Assembly (NCBI GenBank): GCA_024236175.1
Contig: JACKKY010000001.1
Location: forward strand, 496,001-560,000
Direction: 5' to 3'
DNA from: Novosphingobium sp.
GTDB taxonomy: Bacteria > Pseudomonadota > Alphaproteobacteria > Sphingomonadales > Sphingomonadaceae
Length of the DNA: 64,000 nt
A program made the translations under genes and the position numbers. Under the pieces are notes generated by a model. That model did not search any database, was not told the origin of the DNA, and saw only the letters and a program-made list of their open reading frames with translations. Shown piece by piece: positions 20,901-28,883 of this stretch. Within the stretch, counting starts at the first letter, position 1; the number at the start of each line of letters is the position of its first letter.

Positions 20901-21406
20901 AGGCTGACGCGCGGATCGATACGGATGAAGTCGCGCACGTCGCGGGTGATGCTCGGGAAGGATTCGAGCACCTCCTCGTTGATGACCTGGCTGGGACCGA
21001 CCGCGAGCTGGGTCAGATTGGCGCGCCGCGCGGTGACGACGATTACCCCGCCTTCCAGGCTGCGCGTGAGCGCGAAGGTCAGCGCGGTGTTGCCGGCGGT
21101 GCTGATCGACACGTTCTCGAGCGTCTGGCCCTCGAAACCGTCGGCCTTGGCGGTGATCGTGTAGGGACCGCCCGTGACCAGCTGCTCGGCACGGAATGCG
21201 CCGTCGGACATGGTCGTCAACGTCCGGGTGGAGCCGGTGCGGGTATCGCGGATCACGACCGTGGCACTGCCGACCGGCTTGCCGTCGGCGTCGGTAACCT
21301 GGCCCTGGATACCCGAAGTGATCTGCTGCGCCATGACCGGCGTGGCCAAAGCAGCAGCCAGCGAAAGGCCAGCCGCGCTGGCAGCGAGTACGGACGATAA
21401 TCTCAT
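17993..21406 (-). CDS. TonB-dependent receptor, Oar-like, with carboxypeptidase-regulatory N-domain
   Basis: 1137-residue outer-membrane receptor. The signal peptide is about residues 1-28, ending ATPVMAQQ. A CarboxypepD_reg / CNA-B-like domain follows (about 30-110, GIQGQVTDADGKPVGSATV), then a plug domain (about 130-240, PSQVINEEVLESFPSI) and a long beta-barrel ending VGVRYEF with a terminal Phe, as outer-membrane proteins do. Oar-like receptors import large or hydrophobic ligands with TonB energy. ATG 21406 is preceded by AGGGGGC. The upstream region holds an 18-bp near-perfect palindrome. The ligand is unknown; the divergent-side amidohydrolase operon may act on an imported compound, which is inference. 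Confidence 0.92.
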   Translation of the reverse strand: MRLSSVLAASAAGLSLAAALATPVMAQQITSGIQGQVTDADGKPVGSATVVIRDTRTGSTRTLTTMSDGAFRAEQLVTGGPYTITAKADGFEGQTLENVSISTAGNTALTFALTRSLEGGVIVVTARRANLTQLAVGPSQVINEEVLESFPSITRDVRDFIRIDPRVSLDRENEVDRISCLGGNDRTNTFTVDGIVQADVFGLNGTPFAARNALPLPFDAVRQTTIEFAPFDVEYSGFTGCAVNVVTESGTNQFHGSAFFTFRNENLRGDTIDGKNFTPAPFDEKRWGATLSGPIIKDRLFFFAAYEETDLGDANDTGPVGAGFPNEEDFVTQAQFDEFAQIAQSVYGQDIGGYPLSLPESSVRYFGRLDWYITDGHRLEATYQRLEETNVESDVGDDQLTGLNSFEDEGTVSDYYSLRLYNEWSDTFSTELRLSRAEVGDVQGPVGGGEAQSDNPIVKLAVGVQGPNGDIGYLSTGPGIFRSANQLDTKVDQARFLAKLDAGDHKFKFGAEINDLSVFNLFAINATGTLYFKNFDDFREGLLSDGSEFFPDAEEIFNGAAYGADINATPSGDINEAAASFGRTIYSVFAQDDWQMTDQLSFITGLRFQWYDGDGARRNPAFISRYGFSNSFRFSELDPLFLPRFAFKYDLDNYDGFLRGSQVTGGIGFFSGGDPIVYFSNAFSNNGFSTGLGTLLACDTPNDGNQVDVVVNGQFTGFPQCAKDAGSAQAAAGLADTQSTDPNFKLPRVMRANIGFSTEFGTDDGGFFDNWHLKLDYIYSRFLDPLAFVDLSQTVDFRRGLNGYTVDGRPIYAAIDPTRTGCGAVLQGSGGQPPLYENVTAECFGTGRDDEIQLTNGRNYSSHVFSIGLAKKFEKGVFTDNGSVFVNFGYAFTDSNNFSNVNSSTATSSYDENASFDRQRGVISTSNYETRHNFTFAVNFTEQFIDGYDTQWASFFSARSGRPYSLTFDGGGVFNDSSSGNDNALLYIPSGLNDPNLSPSSDPAAVASLLDYVNGLSCARGYAGQTIARNTCKEDWVFDLDMRFSQELPGPGSWAGFLDDKIEIFADIDNVLNLLDSSWNTYRTIGSFGDGQLVDLVDGGVDNQGRYIITDFDPDDDAFISTSASAWRIQVGVRYEF

Positions 21407-21467
21407 GTCATAGCCCCCTGTTTTGCCCACCTTCTCCGGCGCCCACCACGCCGAACCCCAACGAGCA

Positions 21468-21485
21468 GTGCAACAATTGCTGCAC
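21468..21485. promoter_or_regulatory. 18-bp near-perfect palindrome upstream of the TonB receptor
   Basis: GTGCAACAATTGCTGCAC reads the same on both strands except for one symmetric pair, and lies about 62 bases before the receptor start. It adjoins the AT-rich stretch 21500-21650, which probably holds the promoter. Length and symmetry suit a dimeric repressor or activator site. The regulator is not identifiable from this window. Confidence 0.5.
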
Positions 21486-21741
21486 CTGCTAAATCAGGGA
21501 AAGATGACAGCTAGTTGACGATCAGTCCATTGTTACCGACAGATACTGCCGGAATTATTCAACAATCTGTTTTGCAATGGAATTTTTTGATAATCGACGA
21601 AGATTCAGCGCCAGGATACCGTCAATAGCGTGACATATTACGGTTACTGCACTGCAACGAATCGGTCATCAGACGCTGGTGGCGGGGTCCCTGGAGAATC
21701 CGGCAACGATCCGATTCGCCTGCCGCTACGGACGGCTTGGT
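21486..21741. other. AT-rich intergenic stretch without a gene
   Basis: Between the receptor start and the amidohydrolase end the sequence becomes markedly AT-richer (notably 21500-21650) than the surrounding coding DNA. No ORF on either strand looks real. It probably contains the receptor promoter; no convincing -35/-10 pair with standard spacing could be fixed. Confidence 0.5.
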
Positions 21742-22953
21742 TCAGGGAAGGAGCCACTCGCCGTTGGCGACGAAATAGCGCTCCAGAACCGCGTCTCCCA
21801 GCGGCTCCAGCAGGTCGTGCATCCTGGTGGCGATATGCGCGCCGCCTTCCAGGTGCGGGTAGTCGGTCGAGTAGCAATAGCAGCTCGAAAGCTGGGGATA
21901 GCGCTCGAAGAAGCGGTCGACCGGTTCGACGATATTGTGCGGCGTCACCCGGACGTTGCGCGCGAGATAGTCTGACGGCTTCATCGTCAGCGTGTCGGCG
22001 ATCCGCCGGGCGAAGACCTTTTCCGCCCACATGTCGAGATTGTCGGCCAGCGGGCCGAGCCAGTGCGCGCCGAGTTCGATCGCGCCGAAGCGCAGGGCGG
22101 GATGCCGTTCGAACACGCCGCCGAGCACCATGACGGTAAGGAAGTGCTCCACCGCGAGATGGGTCGTCGCCAGCGAATAAGGCTCGAAGCCCAGCTCGAA
22201 CGACAGCTTGTTCGGCGCAAACGCGTCCGCCTCGCTCCAGGCCGGGGAATTGAGGAAGCCCAGGTCGCTGCCGACGTGGGCCATCACCGGCACGTTGCTC
22301 TCTGCCAGCAACGCCCAGAAGGGATCGAGTTCTTGCGTGGCGGGCGAAAGGCCGGCGGGCGGGGAACCGGAATTGATCAGCAGCCCCTTGAGCCCGCGCC
22401 CGATCAGGTCGCTCGCCTGCGCCAGCAGGTCATCGGCGTCGCGCGGGGCCTTGAGCATGCCGACCGGGCGCAACCGGTCGGGATCGAGCGCGGTGGTCCG
22501 CACCGCCCAGTCGTTCCATTCGTCGGTCGCGGCGAAGCCCAGCTCCACCGATTCCGCCACCGACAGGTCGCCAAGGAACCGGCGCATGCCCGCCGCGATC
22601 GGGCCGCCCCCTTCGGGCGTGGACAGGATCTGGCCCCACAATCCGTAGCTGGGAAAGATGAGCTGGCGCTGCACGCCCATCAGGTCCATCGCTTCCAGCC
22701 GCCGCTCCATGTCGAATGCGCCGGGGGCACCGGTGTGGCGCAGCGTCCACACGTTCTCGGCGGTCATCGGTGAATCGTCCGCGGCCTGGCCCGGCCGGTT
22801 TATGTAGTCGTCCCCCATCGCCTGGATGAACGGGGCGCAGACGTCTGCCAGCCGCTCGGCGACCGGCCCGAAGATGCCGCCCCACAGATGCGGCGGGGCA
22901 AACTCGTGGCCGTCGACGTCGAGCGTGCGCTCCAGCAGGGGGACGGCGTTCAT
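21742..22953 (-). CDS. amidohydrolase family 2 (metal-dependent hydrolase or decarboxylase)
   Basis: 403-residue TIM-barrel amidohydrolase-2 (ACMSD-like) protein. It begins with the strand DVDGHEFAPP, has MAHVGSDLGF (barrel His), and ends with the TDYPHLEGG block containing the conserved Asp of this family. The usual HxH of strand 1 is reduced to a single His. Members decarboxylate or hydrolyse ring-derived acids. AGGAG lies 8 bases before ATG 22953; the stop of the upstream CMD gene overlaps this ATG (ATGA). It is third in an operon with the CMD and NHL genes, all probably acting on one substrate. The substrate is unknown. Confidence 0.82.
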   Translation of the reverse strand: MNAVPLLERTLDVDGHEFAPPHLWGGIFGPVAERLADVCAPFIQAMGDDYINRPGQAADDSPMTAENVWTLRHTGAPGAFDMERRLEAMDLMGVQRQLIFPSYGLWGQILSTPEGGGPIAAGMRRFLGDLSVAESVELGFAATDEWNDWAVRTTALDPDRLRPVGMLKAPRDADDLLAQASDLIGRGLKGLLINSGSPPAGLSPATQELDPFWALLAESNVPVMAHVGSDLGFLNSPAWSEADAFAPNKLSFELGFEPYSLATTHLAVEHFLTVMVLGGVFERHPALRFGAIELGAHWLGPLADNLDMWAEKVFARRIADTLTMKPSDYLARNVRVTPHNIVEPVDRFFERYPQLSSCYCYSTDYPHLEGGAHIATRMHDLLEPLGDAVLERYFVANGEWLLP

Positions 22954-23573
22954 GCAGGGCTCTCCTGTTCCAGCGGCTGGCCGAACCGGTCCCGGTTGGG
23001 CTCGAAGCGGATCGCGTTCTGGAGGAAGGCGGTCATGTGATAATGCCCGACCAGCACCGGCAGCTCGAGCAGCTGGCGCTCGTCGAGATGTTCGGCCAGC
23101 GCCGACCAGACCTCGTCGGAAATCATCGACGTATCGTGCAATTCGTCCACGGCGCGCAGCAGGGACCGGTCGCGCTCGTTCCAGTCGCCCGCCTCCGGCC
23201 CTTCGCGAATCCAGCCGATCTCCTGCTCGGTCAGGCCTTCGCGCAAGCCGGCCGCGACATGTTCGCACCATTCGTAGGGCGCATCGCAGAGCCAACCCGT
23301 GCGCAGGATGATCATTTCCCTTTCGCGCGGGCCGATCACGGAGTTGTTCAGGAAATTCATCCCGAACTGCATGAACCGCTCGAACATCTCGGTGTGGCGG
23401 CACATGGTGGCGAGAAAGGGATGAAGCGGCGCGTCCTTCGGATAGCCGGTAAGGTCGCGCGACCGGCTCATCGCCATCCAGCCGGCGTCGCCGAGCTCTT
23501 CGGGAGCCAGCGGCTCGATCCGCGGCGGGCCGCCCAGCCCGAATTCGATACGCGGAGGATATTTCACTGTCAC
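22950..23573 (-). CDS. carboxymuconolactone decarboxylase family protein
   Basis: 207-residue protein of the CMD/AhpD-like superfamily. The central helices NNSVIGPREREMIILRTGWLC... and YEWCEHVAAGLREGLTEQEI match the family's core; the paired Cys of AhpD (CxxC) is absent, though two separated Cys occur (WLCDAPYEWCEH). It starts at GTG 23573 with GGGAGG nine bases upstream; the longer frame to 23756 overlaps the NHL gene and is non-homologous. It is encoded between and overlapping the amidohydrolase. Roles range from gamma-carboxymuconolactone decarboxylation to peroxide defence; the former type fits a catabolic operon. Confidence 0.8.
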   Translation of the reverse strand: MTVKYPPRIEFGLGGPPRIEPLAPEELGDAGWMAMSRSRDLTGYPKDAPLHPFLATMCRHTEMFERFMQFGMNFLNNSVIGPREREMIILRTGWLCDAPYEWCEHVAAGLREGLTEQEIGWIREGPEAGDWNERDRSLLRAVDELHDTSMISDEVWSALAEHLDERQLLELPVLVGHYHMTAFLQNAIRFEPNRDRFGQPLEQESPA

Positions 23574-23578
23574 CGGCG

Positions 23579-24619
23579 CTAGCCTCCCGCACCCAGATAG
23601 CGCATTCGCTCGATGCCCCGGGCGGTCCGGCCCAGCAGCAGATTGCCCTCGGCATCGGCGGCGATCTTGTGGACCGTGGCGGTCAGGTCCACGCCTTCCG
23701 AATTCGGCGCCATGAAGCTGCCGACGACTTCCCAGGCCGCGAGGTCGACGATCCACAGGCGGGAATTGCTGCCGTCGTTGAGGATCATGAACTTGCCGTC
23801 CGGCGTAAACACCAGATTGAAGGTCGCACCGAACGGGGATTCCACGTCCAGCCTGATTTCCCGCTGGTAGCGCGGACTCGCATGGCCCACCGCATCGAAT
23901 ACCTGGACCCGGTCATACTTGCGGTCGCAGACGTAGAGGCAGCCGTCCGGCCCGCGCGCGATCGCATGCACCGGATTGTTGAAGCTGTCGGCATAGTCGG
24001 CGCTCGCGCTCGGCACGGGCCGGCCATAAGCGCCCCATGCCCGCAGGAACCTGCCGTTGTCGGAATCGAAGACCGCGACGCGGTGGTTGACGTAGCCGTC
24101 GGTGATATAGACCTCGCTGCGCTTCACATCGTGCCAGCAATCGGTGGGGCAGCCGAGCAGGTCCGGGCTTTCGTCGCCGCCCGTCTCGCCGAAGCGGCCG
24201 ATCCTGAGCAGCAGCTTGCCGTCGCGGGTGAAGCGCTGCACGGCGTGGTCGTAGGACACGTCGGCACCGAACACCCAGATCGTGCCAGCATCGTCGAAGG
24301 AAATTGTTTCCTCCTGTTTCGGCCATTGCTGGTGGCCGGCTTCGCGCGGGAGATGGTCCGGCCCGCCCCAGCCCTGGATGAAATTGCCGTCCGCATCGAA
24401 TTCGCAGACCGCCGGAAGCCGCGCGGCGGGATCGTCAAGCGAGCCGGGCGGCCCCCATTCCATGTTGGAAGCGATGTGCAGCACCCAGATATGCCCGTCC
24501 GGGCTTACCTGCATGCCGGTGACCGCGCCCAGCGTGCGGCCCGGCGGCAGCTTCACCGGCGGCGCGTCGTCCGGTTCGAAGCGTGGCGGGGCAAGCCCGC
24601 TGTCGGTTGCGGCATTCAT
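23579..24619 (-). CDS. NHL-repeat beta-propeller protein (peptidyl-hydroxyglycine lyase-like)
   Basis: 346-residue six-bladed-propeller-like protein resembling the peptidyl-alpha-hydroxyglycine alpha-amidating lyase / NHL family. Repeated blade motifs are visible: TGMQVSPDGHIWVLH, ISFDDAGTIWVFGAD, AIARGPDGCLYVCDR, LVFTPDGKFMILNDG and KIAADAEGNLLLGRT. No signal peptide is apparent. ATG 24619 has GGGAG about 6 bases upstream; the frame extends to 24697 without homology. It is the first gene of the three-gene operon with the CMD protein and amidohydrolase. Whether it is an enzyme or a binding scaffold is not clear. Confidence 0.78.
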   Translation of the reverse strand: MNAATDSGLAPPRFEPDDAPPVKLPPGRTLGAVTGMQVSPDGHIWVLHIASNMEWGPPGSLDDPAARLPAVCEFDADGNFIQGWGGPDHLPREAGHQQWPKQEETISFDDAGTIWVFGADVSYDHAVQRFTRDGKLLLRIGRFGETGGDESPDLLGCPTDCWHDVKRSEVYITDGYVNHRVAVFDSDNGRFLRAWGAYGRPVPSASADYADSFNNPVHAIARGPDGCLYVCDRKYDRVQVFDAVGHASPRYQREIRLDVESPFGATFNLVFTPDGKFMILNDGSNSRLWIVDLAAWEVVGSFMAPNSEGVDLTATVHKIAADAEGNLLLGRTARGIERMRYLGAGG

Positions 24620-24709
24620 CCGTCTCTCCCATTGGCCGGCGCGGCGGTTCCCGGCGCCCTGGCGGGGATGATAGGTCCGGCGCAAAGCCCACGGCAAGCG
24701 ATATGATAC

Positions 24710-24727
24710 CTCATTTCTTGATGAGGC
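24710..24727. promoter_or_regulatory. inverted repeat between NHL operon and cation efflux gene
   Basis: CCTCAT-TTCTTG-ATGAGG has perfect 6-bp arms around a 6-base centre. It lies 91 bases before the NHL operon start (- strand) and 26 bases before the divergent efflux gene at 24753. It could be an operator for either; short arms make chance occurrence possible. Confidence 0.3.
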
Positions 24728-24752
24728 CCCCGGCTTATGCGAGATCGCGCGG

Positions 24753-25676
24753 ATGAGCGCGGGCCACGATCACCATCACCACCATCACGGCCCCGAGCCG
24801 GGCGACCGGCGCGGCCGGGCGTTCGCCCTGGCGGTGCTGCTCAATGTCGGCTTCACGATCGCCGAGGTCGTCGCCGGCCTGATCAGCGGATCGATGGCGC
24901 TGATCGCCGATGCCGGTCACAACCTGTCGGACGTGCTCTCGCTGCTGCTGGCCTGGGGCGCCAGCATCCTCGCCGCGCGCCCGCCGAGCTCCCGTTTCAC
25001 ATACGGCCTCAAGAGTTCGTCGATCCTGGCGGCCATCGCCAACGCCGCGCTGCTGTGGGTGGCGCTCGGCGCGATCCTTGTCGAAACCATACGCCGCTTT
25101 TCCGATCCCGCGCCGGTCGCGGGCGGCACGATGATGCTCGTCGCCGGGGTCGGCATCGTCATCAATACCCTCTCGGCTATGCTGTTCGCCGCCGGCCGCA
25201 AGTCGGACCTGAACCTGCGCGCGGCCTTCCTCCACCTGATGGCAGACGCGGCAGTCTCGGCCGGTGTGGTGATCGCCGGCCTGCTGGTGGTGCTCACCGG
25301 CGCGCGGTGGGTCGATCCGGTGACATCCCTGATCATCACCGGCGTGATCGGCTGGGGCAGCTGGGGCCTGCTGCGCGAAGCGGTGAAAATGGGGCTGCTG
25401 GCGGTGCCCGAAGGCATCGACGAGCGGGTGGTGCGCGATTACCTCGCCTCGCAGCCCGGCGTCGGTGCCGTCCACGATCTCCATATCTGGCCGATGAGCA
25501 CGACCGAGACCGCGATGACGGCCCATCTGGTGATGCCGGACGGGCACCCGGGCGACCAGTTCCTCCACGATCTGTCGCACGATCTGCACCACCGCTTCGC
25601 CATCGGCCATCCGACGATCCAGATCGAGACCCGATCCGGCGCGGAATGCGCGCTGGAAAGCGAAGCGGTGGTGTGA
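24753..25676 (+). CDS. cation diffusion facilitator (Zn2+/Co2+/Cd2+ efflux)
   Basis: 307-residue CDF transporter of the CzcD/ZitB type. The N-terminus is His-rich (GHDHHHHHHG, residues 4-13), a likely metal-binding tail. Six hydrophobic segments follow; the transport site is formed by IADAGHNLSD in TM2 and HLMADAAVSAG in TM5 (paired H/D residues). The C-terminal cytosolic domain (VHDLHIWPMSTTETAMTAHL) is the usual metal-sensing fold. It exports divalent metals in exchange for protons. No adjacent metalloregulator is visible. Confidence 0.92.
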   Translation: MSAGHDHHHHHHGPEPGDRRGRAFALAVLLNVGFTIAEVVAGLISGSMALIADAGHNLSDVLSLLLAWGASILAARPPSSRFTYGLKSSSILAAIANAALLWVALGAILVETIRRFSDPAPVAGGTMMLVAGVGIVINTLSAMLFAAGRKSDLNLRAAFLHLMADAAVSAGVVIAGLLVVLTGARWVDPVTSLIITGVIGWGSWGLLREAVKMGLLAVPEGIDERVVRDYLASQPGVGAVHDLHIWPMSTTETAMTAHLVMPDGHPGDQFLHDLSHDLHHRFAIGHPTIQIETRSGAECALESEAVV

Positions 25677-25715
25677 GGCGCGCTCAACCGGCGCTTCGCA
25701 TCCCGCGTAGTCCGA

Positions 25716-26276
25716 TCAGAAGAACCGCCATTGCGAGACGAACGGCAGGTTCGCCTGGATATAGGCGGTCACGGCCCAGATATCGTCGCTGGACAAGGTG
25801 TCCTTGTATGCCGGCATCGCGGTCCCGAGCGCGATGCCGCCCTCGGCCGTCGCCCAGTACATGTAGGCGTCCCATTGCTTCTCCGGCACGTCGGACAGCC
25901 AGACCAGATTGCCGGGCCCCGGGTCGAGGTCGCGGCCGGCCTCGCCGTCGCCGGCGCCCTGGTCTCCGTGACAGCTGGCGCAATGCTCCTTGTAGACGGC
26001 CTTCCCTCTCTTGAGGATCGCGTGCTTCCTCGGCAGCGGATTGGTCATCGAGGTATAGGGCTCGGGAATGCCCCATCGCGTTATCAGGTAGTGCCTGGGC
26101 ATCGGCCCCGGCCCTGTCCAGCGGGGTTCCTCCGGCCACGCCGGTCCGGGGGAGGAGGCAGGCAGGGCCTTTTCGGCCGATTGCGGCTCCTGTGTCGTCC
26201 CGGTCGTCTGCGCAACGGAGATCGACCCTGCGGCAAGCGCAAGGGCCGGAATGGCAAGAAACTTGAGGGCTTTCAC
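25716..26276 (-). CDS. class I c-type cytochrome (periplasmic, mono-heme)
   Basis: 186-residue exported cytochrome. The signal peptide is about residues 1-22 (LAIPALALAAGSISVAQ). One heme site, CASCHGDQGAGDG, is preceded by an unusual Pro-rich 70-residue N-terminal region; the distal Met ligand is probably in GTAMPAYKDTLSSDDIW. It starts at GTG 26276. It is likely an electron carrier to or from a periplasmic dehydrogenase, but no partner gene is adjacent: the neighbours are a cation efflux gene and a VOC protein. Confidence 0.85.
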   Translation of the reverse strand: MKALKFLAIPALALAAGSISVAQTTGTTQEPQSAEKALPASSPGPAWPEEPRWTGPGPMPRHYLITRWGIPEPYTSMTNPLPRKHAILKRGKAVYKEHCASCHGDQGAGDGEAGRDLDPGPGNLVWLSDVPEKQWDAYMYWATAEGGIALGTAMPAYKDTLSSDDIWAVTAYIQANLPFVSQWRFF

Positions 26277-26333
26277 GCGAACCTCGTATCAATGATCAGC
26301 CGGCTAGGCATCGAGCGGACATCCCAACCACTC

Positions 26334-27206
26334 CTAGGTCCCGGCGGCAACCACGAATTCGTGGCGGGCGCCGAAGAAATCCTCGGGATCGATCGCGAAG
26401 CCCGGGGAGACGCAGCCGTCCTGCGTCAGCTTCATCTGCAGCCTGCCGCCGGAAAAATGCGCTTTCGCCTGCGCCTCGTCGGCGACTTTCCAGACCAGCG
26501 CGTATATTCCGTTCTGCGGCTTGGAGAGGAACGCGCCAAGCGGGCCCGACGCGGTATCGTCCGGCTGGATGAAGGCGATATCCGTATCGCCCAGATGCAC
26601 CACCGCGCGCCGGCCTGCCTGCGGCAGCTCCGTGCGTTCGTCCGAAACCACCTCGCCGTCGACGATCCCGGTGAAGAAGCGCAACGCCGCATCGATGTCG
26701 GCGGTCACGCAGGCGATATGGTCCAGCGCGACGACCGAACAGGCGTGGCCCGCGCCGACCGCCGGGTTCCAGTTGCCCCGGTCGTAGGGATCGTTGGGCA
26801 TCGGCGTTTCGCAGACTTCCAACAGCACGCCGCCGGTGGAATCCGCTTTCACGAAGAAGAAGATGCCGTAGTCGCTCGCGACCGTGCAGCCCGCGTCGCG
26901 GAACGCCTGGCTGGCCGCCTTGCCGTTCTCGACCTTGAGTTCGAAGGAATGGAAGGATTGCCCGATCTTGCTGGTGAGGCGGGCGAAGGGCTTTTCCATG
27001 TTGGCCGGATTGCGCGGTGCCATCGGCTCGACCATGTGATCGGTCACGTATAGCAGCGCCGCATCGCGGTCTTCCGCCTCGAAATAGTTCTCGGCGAAGA
27101 CCAGCCCGCCCAGCGCGTCCTGGTAAAGCAGGCGGCAGCCGTAGATGTCGTGCGTGGCGTGGATCGTGTGGATGATGCGCGAAATCTTGACGCGGCCGTC
27201 GGCCAT
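26334..27206 (-). CDS. VOC-superfamily (glyoxalase / extradiol dioxygenase fold) two-domain protein
   Basis: 290-residue protein with two vicinal-oxygen-chelate halves: the first begins ISRIIHTIHATHDIYGCRLLYQ and the second ACSVVALDHIACVTADIDAALRFF. Each half shows the beta-alpha-beta-beta-beta pattern. Potential metal ligands (His/Glu) are present but an extradiol-type triad cannot be fixed with certainty. ATG 27206 has a strong GGGAGGGAG upstream. It could be a ring-cleavage dioxygenase, a glyoxalase or a resistance protein; the accessory surroundings favour a catabolic role. Confidence 0.75.
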   Translation of the reverse strand: MADGRVKISRIIHTIHATHDIYGCRLLYQDALGGLVFAENYFEAEDRDAALLYVTDHMVEPMAPRNPANMEKPFARLTSKIGQSFHSFELKVENGKAASQAFRDAGCTVASDYGIFFFVKADSTGGVLLEVCETPMPNDPYDRGNWNPAVGAGHACSVVALDHIACVTADIDAALRFFTGIVDGEVVSDERTELPQAGRRAVVHLGDTDIAFIQPDDTASGPLGAFLSKPQNGIYALVWKVADEAQAKAHFSGGRLQMKLTQDGCVSPGFAIDPEDFFGARHEFVVAAGT

Positions 27207-27316
27207 GGCTCCCTCCCCTGTGTTCGCCGAAGCTTAGCCAGCGATTCCGCCGGGGAGCAAGGCTCGCAAGCAGCCGAAGTCGCGATTACGCCGCCGCTGC
27301 GGGCGGCAGGGGCAAT

Positions 27317-27538
27317 TTATCGCCAGGGCGACTCGAGCTGGGGCCTCCCGAAGCGGTCGTAGGCGACAAGCCGCAGGCGCGGAAAGGGAGGCTCGGTCAG
27401 CATCGCCACCCAGCTGGTCATGAAGCCGGGAAGCCGTTCGAGCCGCTTGACGACCTGCATCCACAGCTTGGCTTCCTGGTAGGCATAGTGAACGACGCCG
27501 CCTGCATGCACTTCGCAGCAGACGGGGTCGGTCTTCAC
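27317..27538 (-). CDS. small conserved-looking protein downstream of clpX, start unclear
   Basis: 73 residues from GTG 27538, but the coding-like sequence clearly continues upstream in the same frame: residues reading LSDDQIDRVVFFRRDK precede the GTG with no stop back into clpX, yet no ATG, GTG or TTG start is available. A CTG at 27586 would give about 89 residues beginning with that segment. The protein is soluble with two adjacent Cys (TDPVCCEV) and an aromatic-rich C-terminus (PRLRLVAYDRFGRP). It lies 82 bases after clpX on the same strand. No function is recognised. Confidence 0.55.
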   Translation of the reverse strand: MKTDPVCCEVHAGGVVHYAYQEAKLWMQVVKRLERLPGFMTSWVAMLTEPPFPRLRLVAYDRFGRPQLESPWR

Positions 27539-27620
27539 CTTGTCGCGGCGAAAGAAGACGACGCGGTCGATCTGGTCGTCGGACAGCGCGAGTATCGACT
27601 CACAGCCCAGGCTGACGGTG

Positions 27621-28883
27621 TCAGGCAGCTTCCTCGGCCTTGTCGCCCTTGAGCACGCGGACGGGCTCCTTGCGACCGTCGACCACTTCGCCGTCGATCA
27701 CCACTTCCGCGATGCCGTCCTCGGTCGGCAGGTCGAACATGGTGTCGAGCAGGATGCCTTCGACGATCGAACGCAGCCCGCGCGCGCCGGTCTTGCGTTC
27801 GATGGCCTTGTTGGCGATCGTTTCCAGCGCATCGTCGGTGAAAGTCAGCTGCACATCCTCAAGCTCGAACAGCTTGGAGTACTGCTTGACCAGAGCGTTC
27901 TTCGGCTCCTTGAGGATCTTGACCAGCGCATCGGCGTCGAGGTCTTCCAGCGTCGCGATAACCGGCAGGCGGCCGACGAATTCGGGGATGAGGCCGAATT
28001 TCAGCAGGTCTTCCGGCTCCGCCTTCTGGAGCAGTTCGCCCACGCGGCGCTTGTCCGGATCGGCGACATGGGCGCCGAAGCCGATCGAACGCTTCTGCAA
28101 GCGGTCGGCGATGATCTTCTCGAGGCCCGCGAAGGCGCCGCCGCAGATGAACAGGATGTTGGTCGTGTCGACCTGGAGGAATTCCTGCTGCGGGTGCTTG
28201 CGGCCACCCTGGGGCGGCACGGAAGCAGTGGTGCCTTCCATCAGCTTGAGCAGCGCCTGCTGCACGCCTTCGCCCGAAACGTCGCGGGTAATGGAGGGAT
28301 TTTCCGCCTTGCGGCTGATCTTGTCGATCTCGTCGATGTAGACGATGCCGTGCTGCGCCTTCTCGACATTGTAGTCGCTGGCCTGGAGCAGCTTGAGGAT
28401 GATGTTTTCCACGTCCTCGCCCACGTAACCGGCTTCGGTCAGCGTGGTGGCGTCGGCCATGGTGAACGGCACGTCGAAGGTCTTCGCCAGCGTCTGCGCC
28501 AGCAAGGTCTTGCCCGATCCGGTAGGTCCGACCAGCAGGATGTTGGACTTCTGCAGTTCGACATCGCCGCTGCGGCCGCTGTGCTTGAGGCGCTTGTAGT
28601 GATTGTGGACGGCGACCGACAGCACGCGCTTGGCGCGGTCCTGGCCGATCACGTAATCGTTGAGCGTTTCGCAGATGTCGCGCGGAGACGGCACGCCGCC
28701 GTCCTTCTTCCCGGCGATTCCCGCCTTGGTTTCCTCGCGAATGATGTCATTGCAAAGTTCGACGCATTCGTCGCAGATGAACACCGTGGGTCCGGCGATC
28801 AGCTTGCGAACTTCATGCTGAGACTTGCCGCAGAAACTGCAGTAAAGGGTGCTTTTTGCGTCCGATCCGCTCAATTTCGTCAT
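27621..28883 (-). CDS. clpX: ATP-dependent Clp protease ATP-binding subunit ClpX
   Basis: 420-residue AAA+ unfoldase that feeds substrates to ClpP. The N-terminal zinc-binding domain has CSFCGKSQHEVRKLI...FICDECVELC (four Cys). Walker A is GPTGSGKT, Walker B is IVYIDEIDKI, and the ClpP-binding loop lies in the LLKFGLIPEFVGRLP region (IGF-type loop just before, RSIGFGAH). Length is normal for the family. Gene order trigger factor - clpP - clpX is the common bacterial arrangement and is retained here, with a gap of about 116 bases from clpP. Confidence 0.97.
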   Translation of the reverse strand: MTKLSGSDAKSTLYCSFCGKSQHEVRKLIAGPTVFICDECVELCNDIIREETKAGIAGKKDGGVPSPRDICETLNDYVIGQDRAKRVLSVAVHNHYKRLKHSGRSGDVELQKSNILLVGPTGSGKTLLAQTLAKTFDVPFTMADATTLTEAGYVGEDVENIILKLLQASDYNVEKAQHGIVYIDEIDKISRKAENPSITRDVSGEGVQQALLKLMEGTTASVPPQGGRKHPQQEFLQVDTTNILFICGGAFAGLEKIIADRLQKRSIGFGAHVADPDKRRVGELLQKAEPEDLLKFGLIPEFVGRLPVIATLEDLDADALVKILKEPKNALVKQYSKLFELEDVQLTFTDDALETIANKAIERKTGARGLRSIVEGILLDTMFDLPTEDGIAEVVIDGEVVDGRKEPVRVLKGDKAEEAA

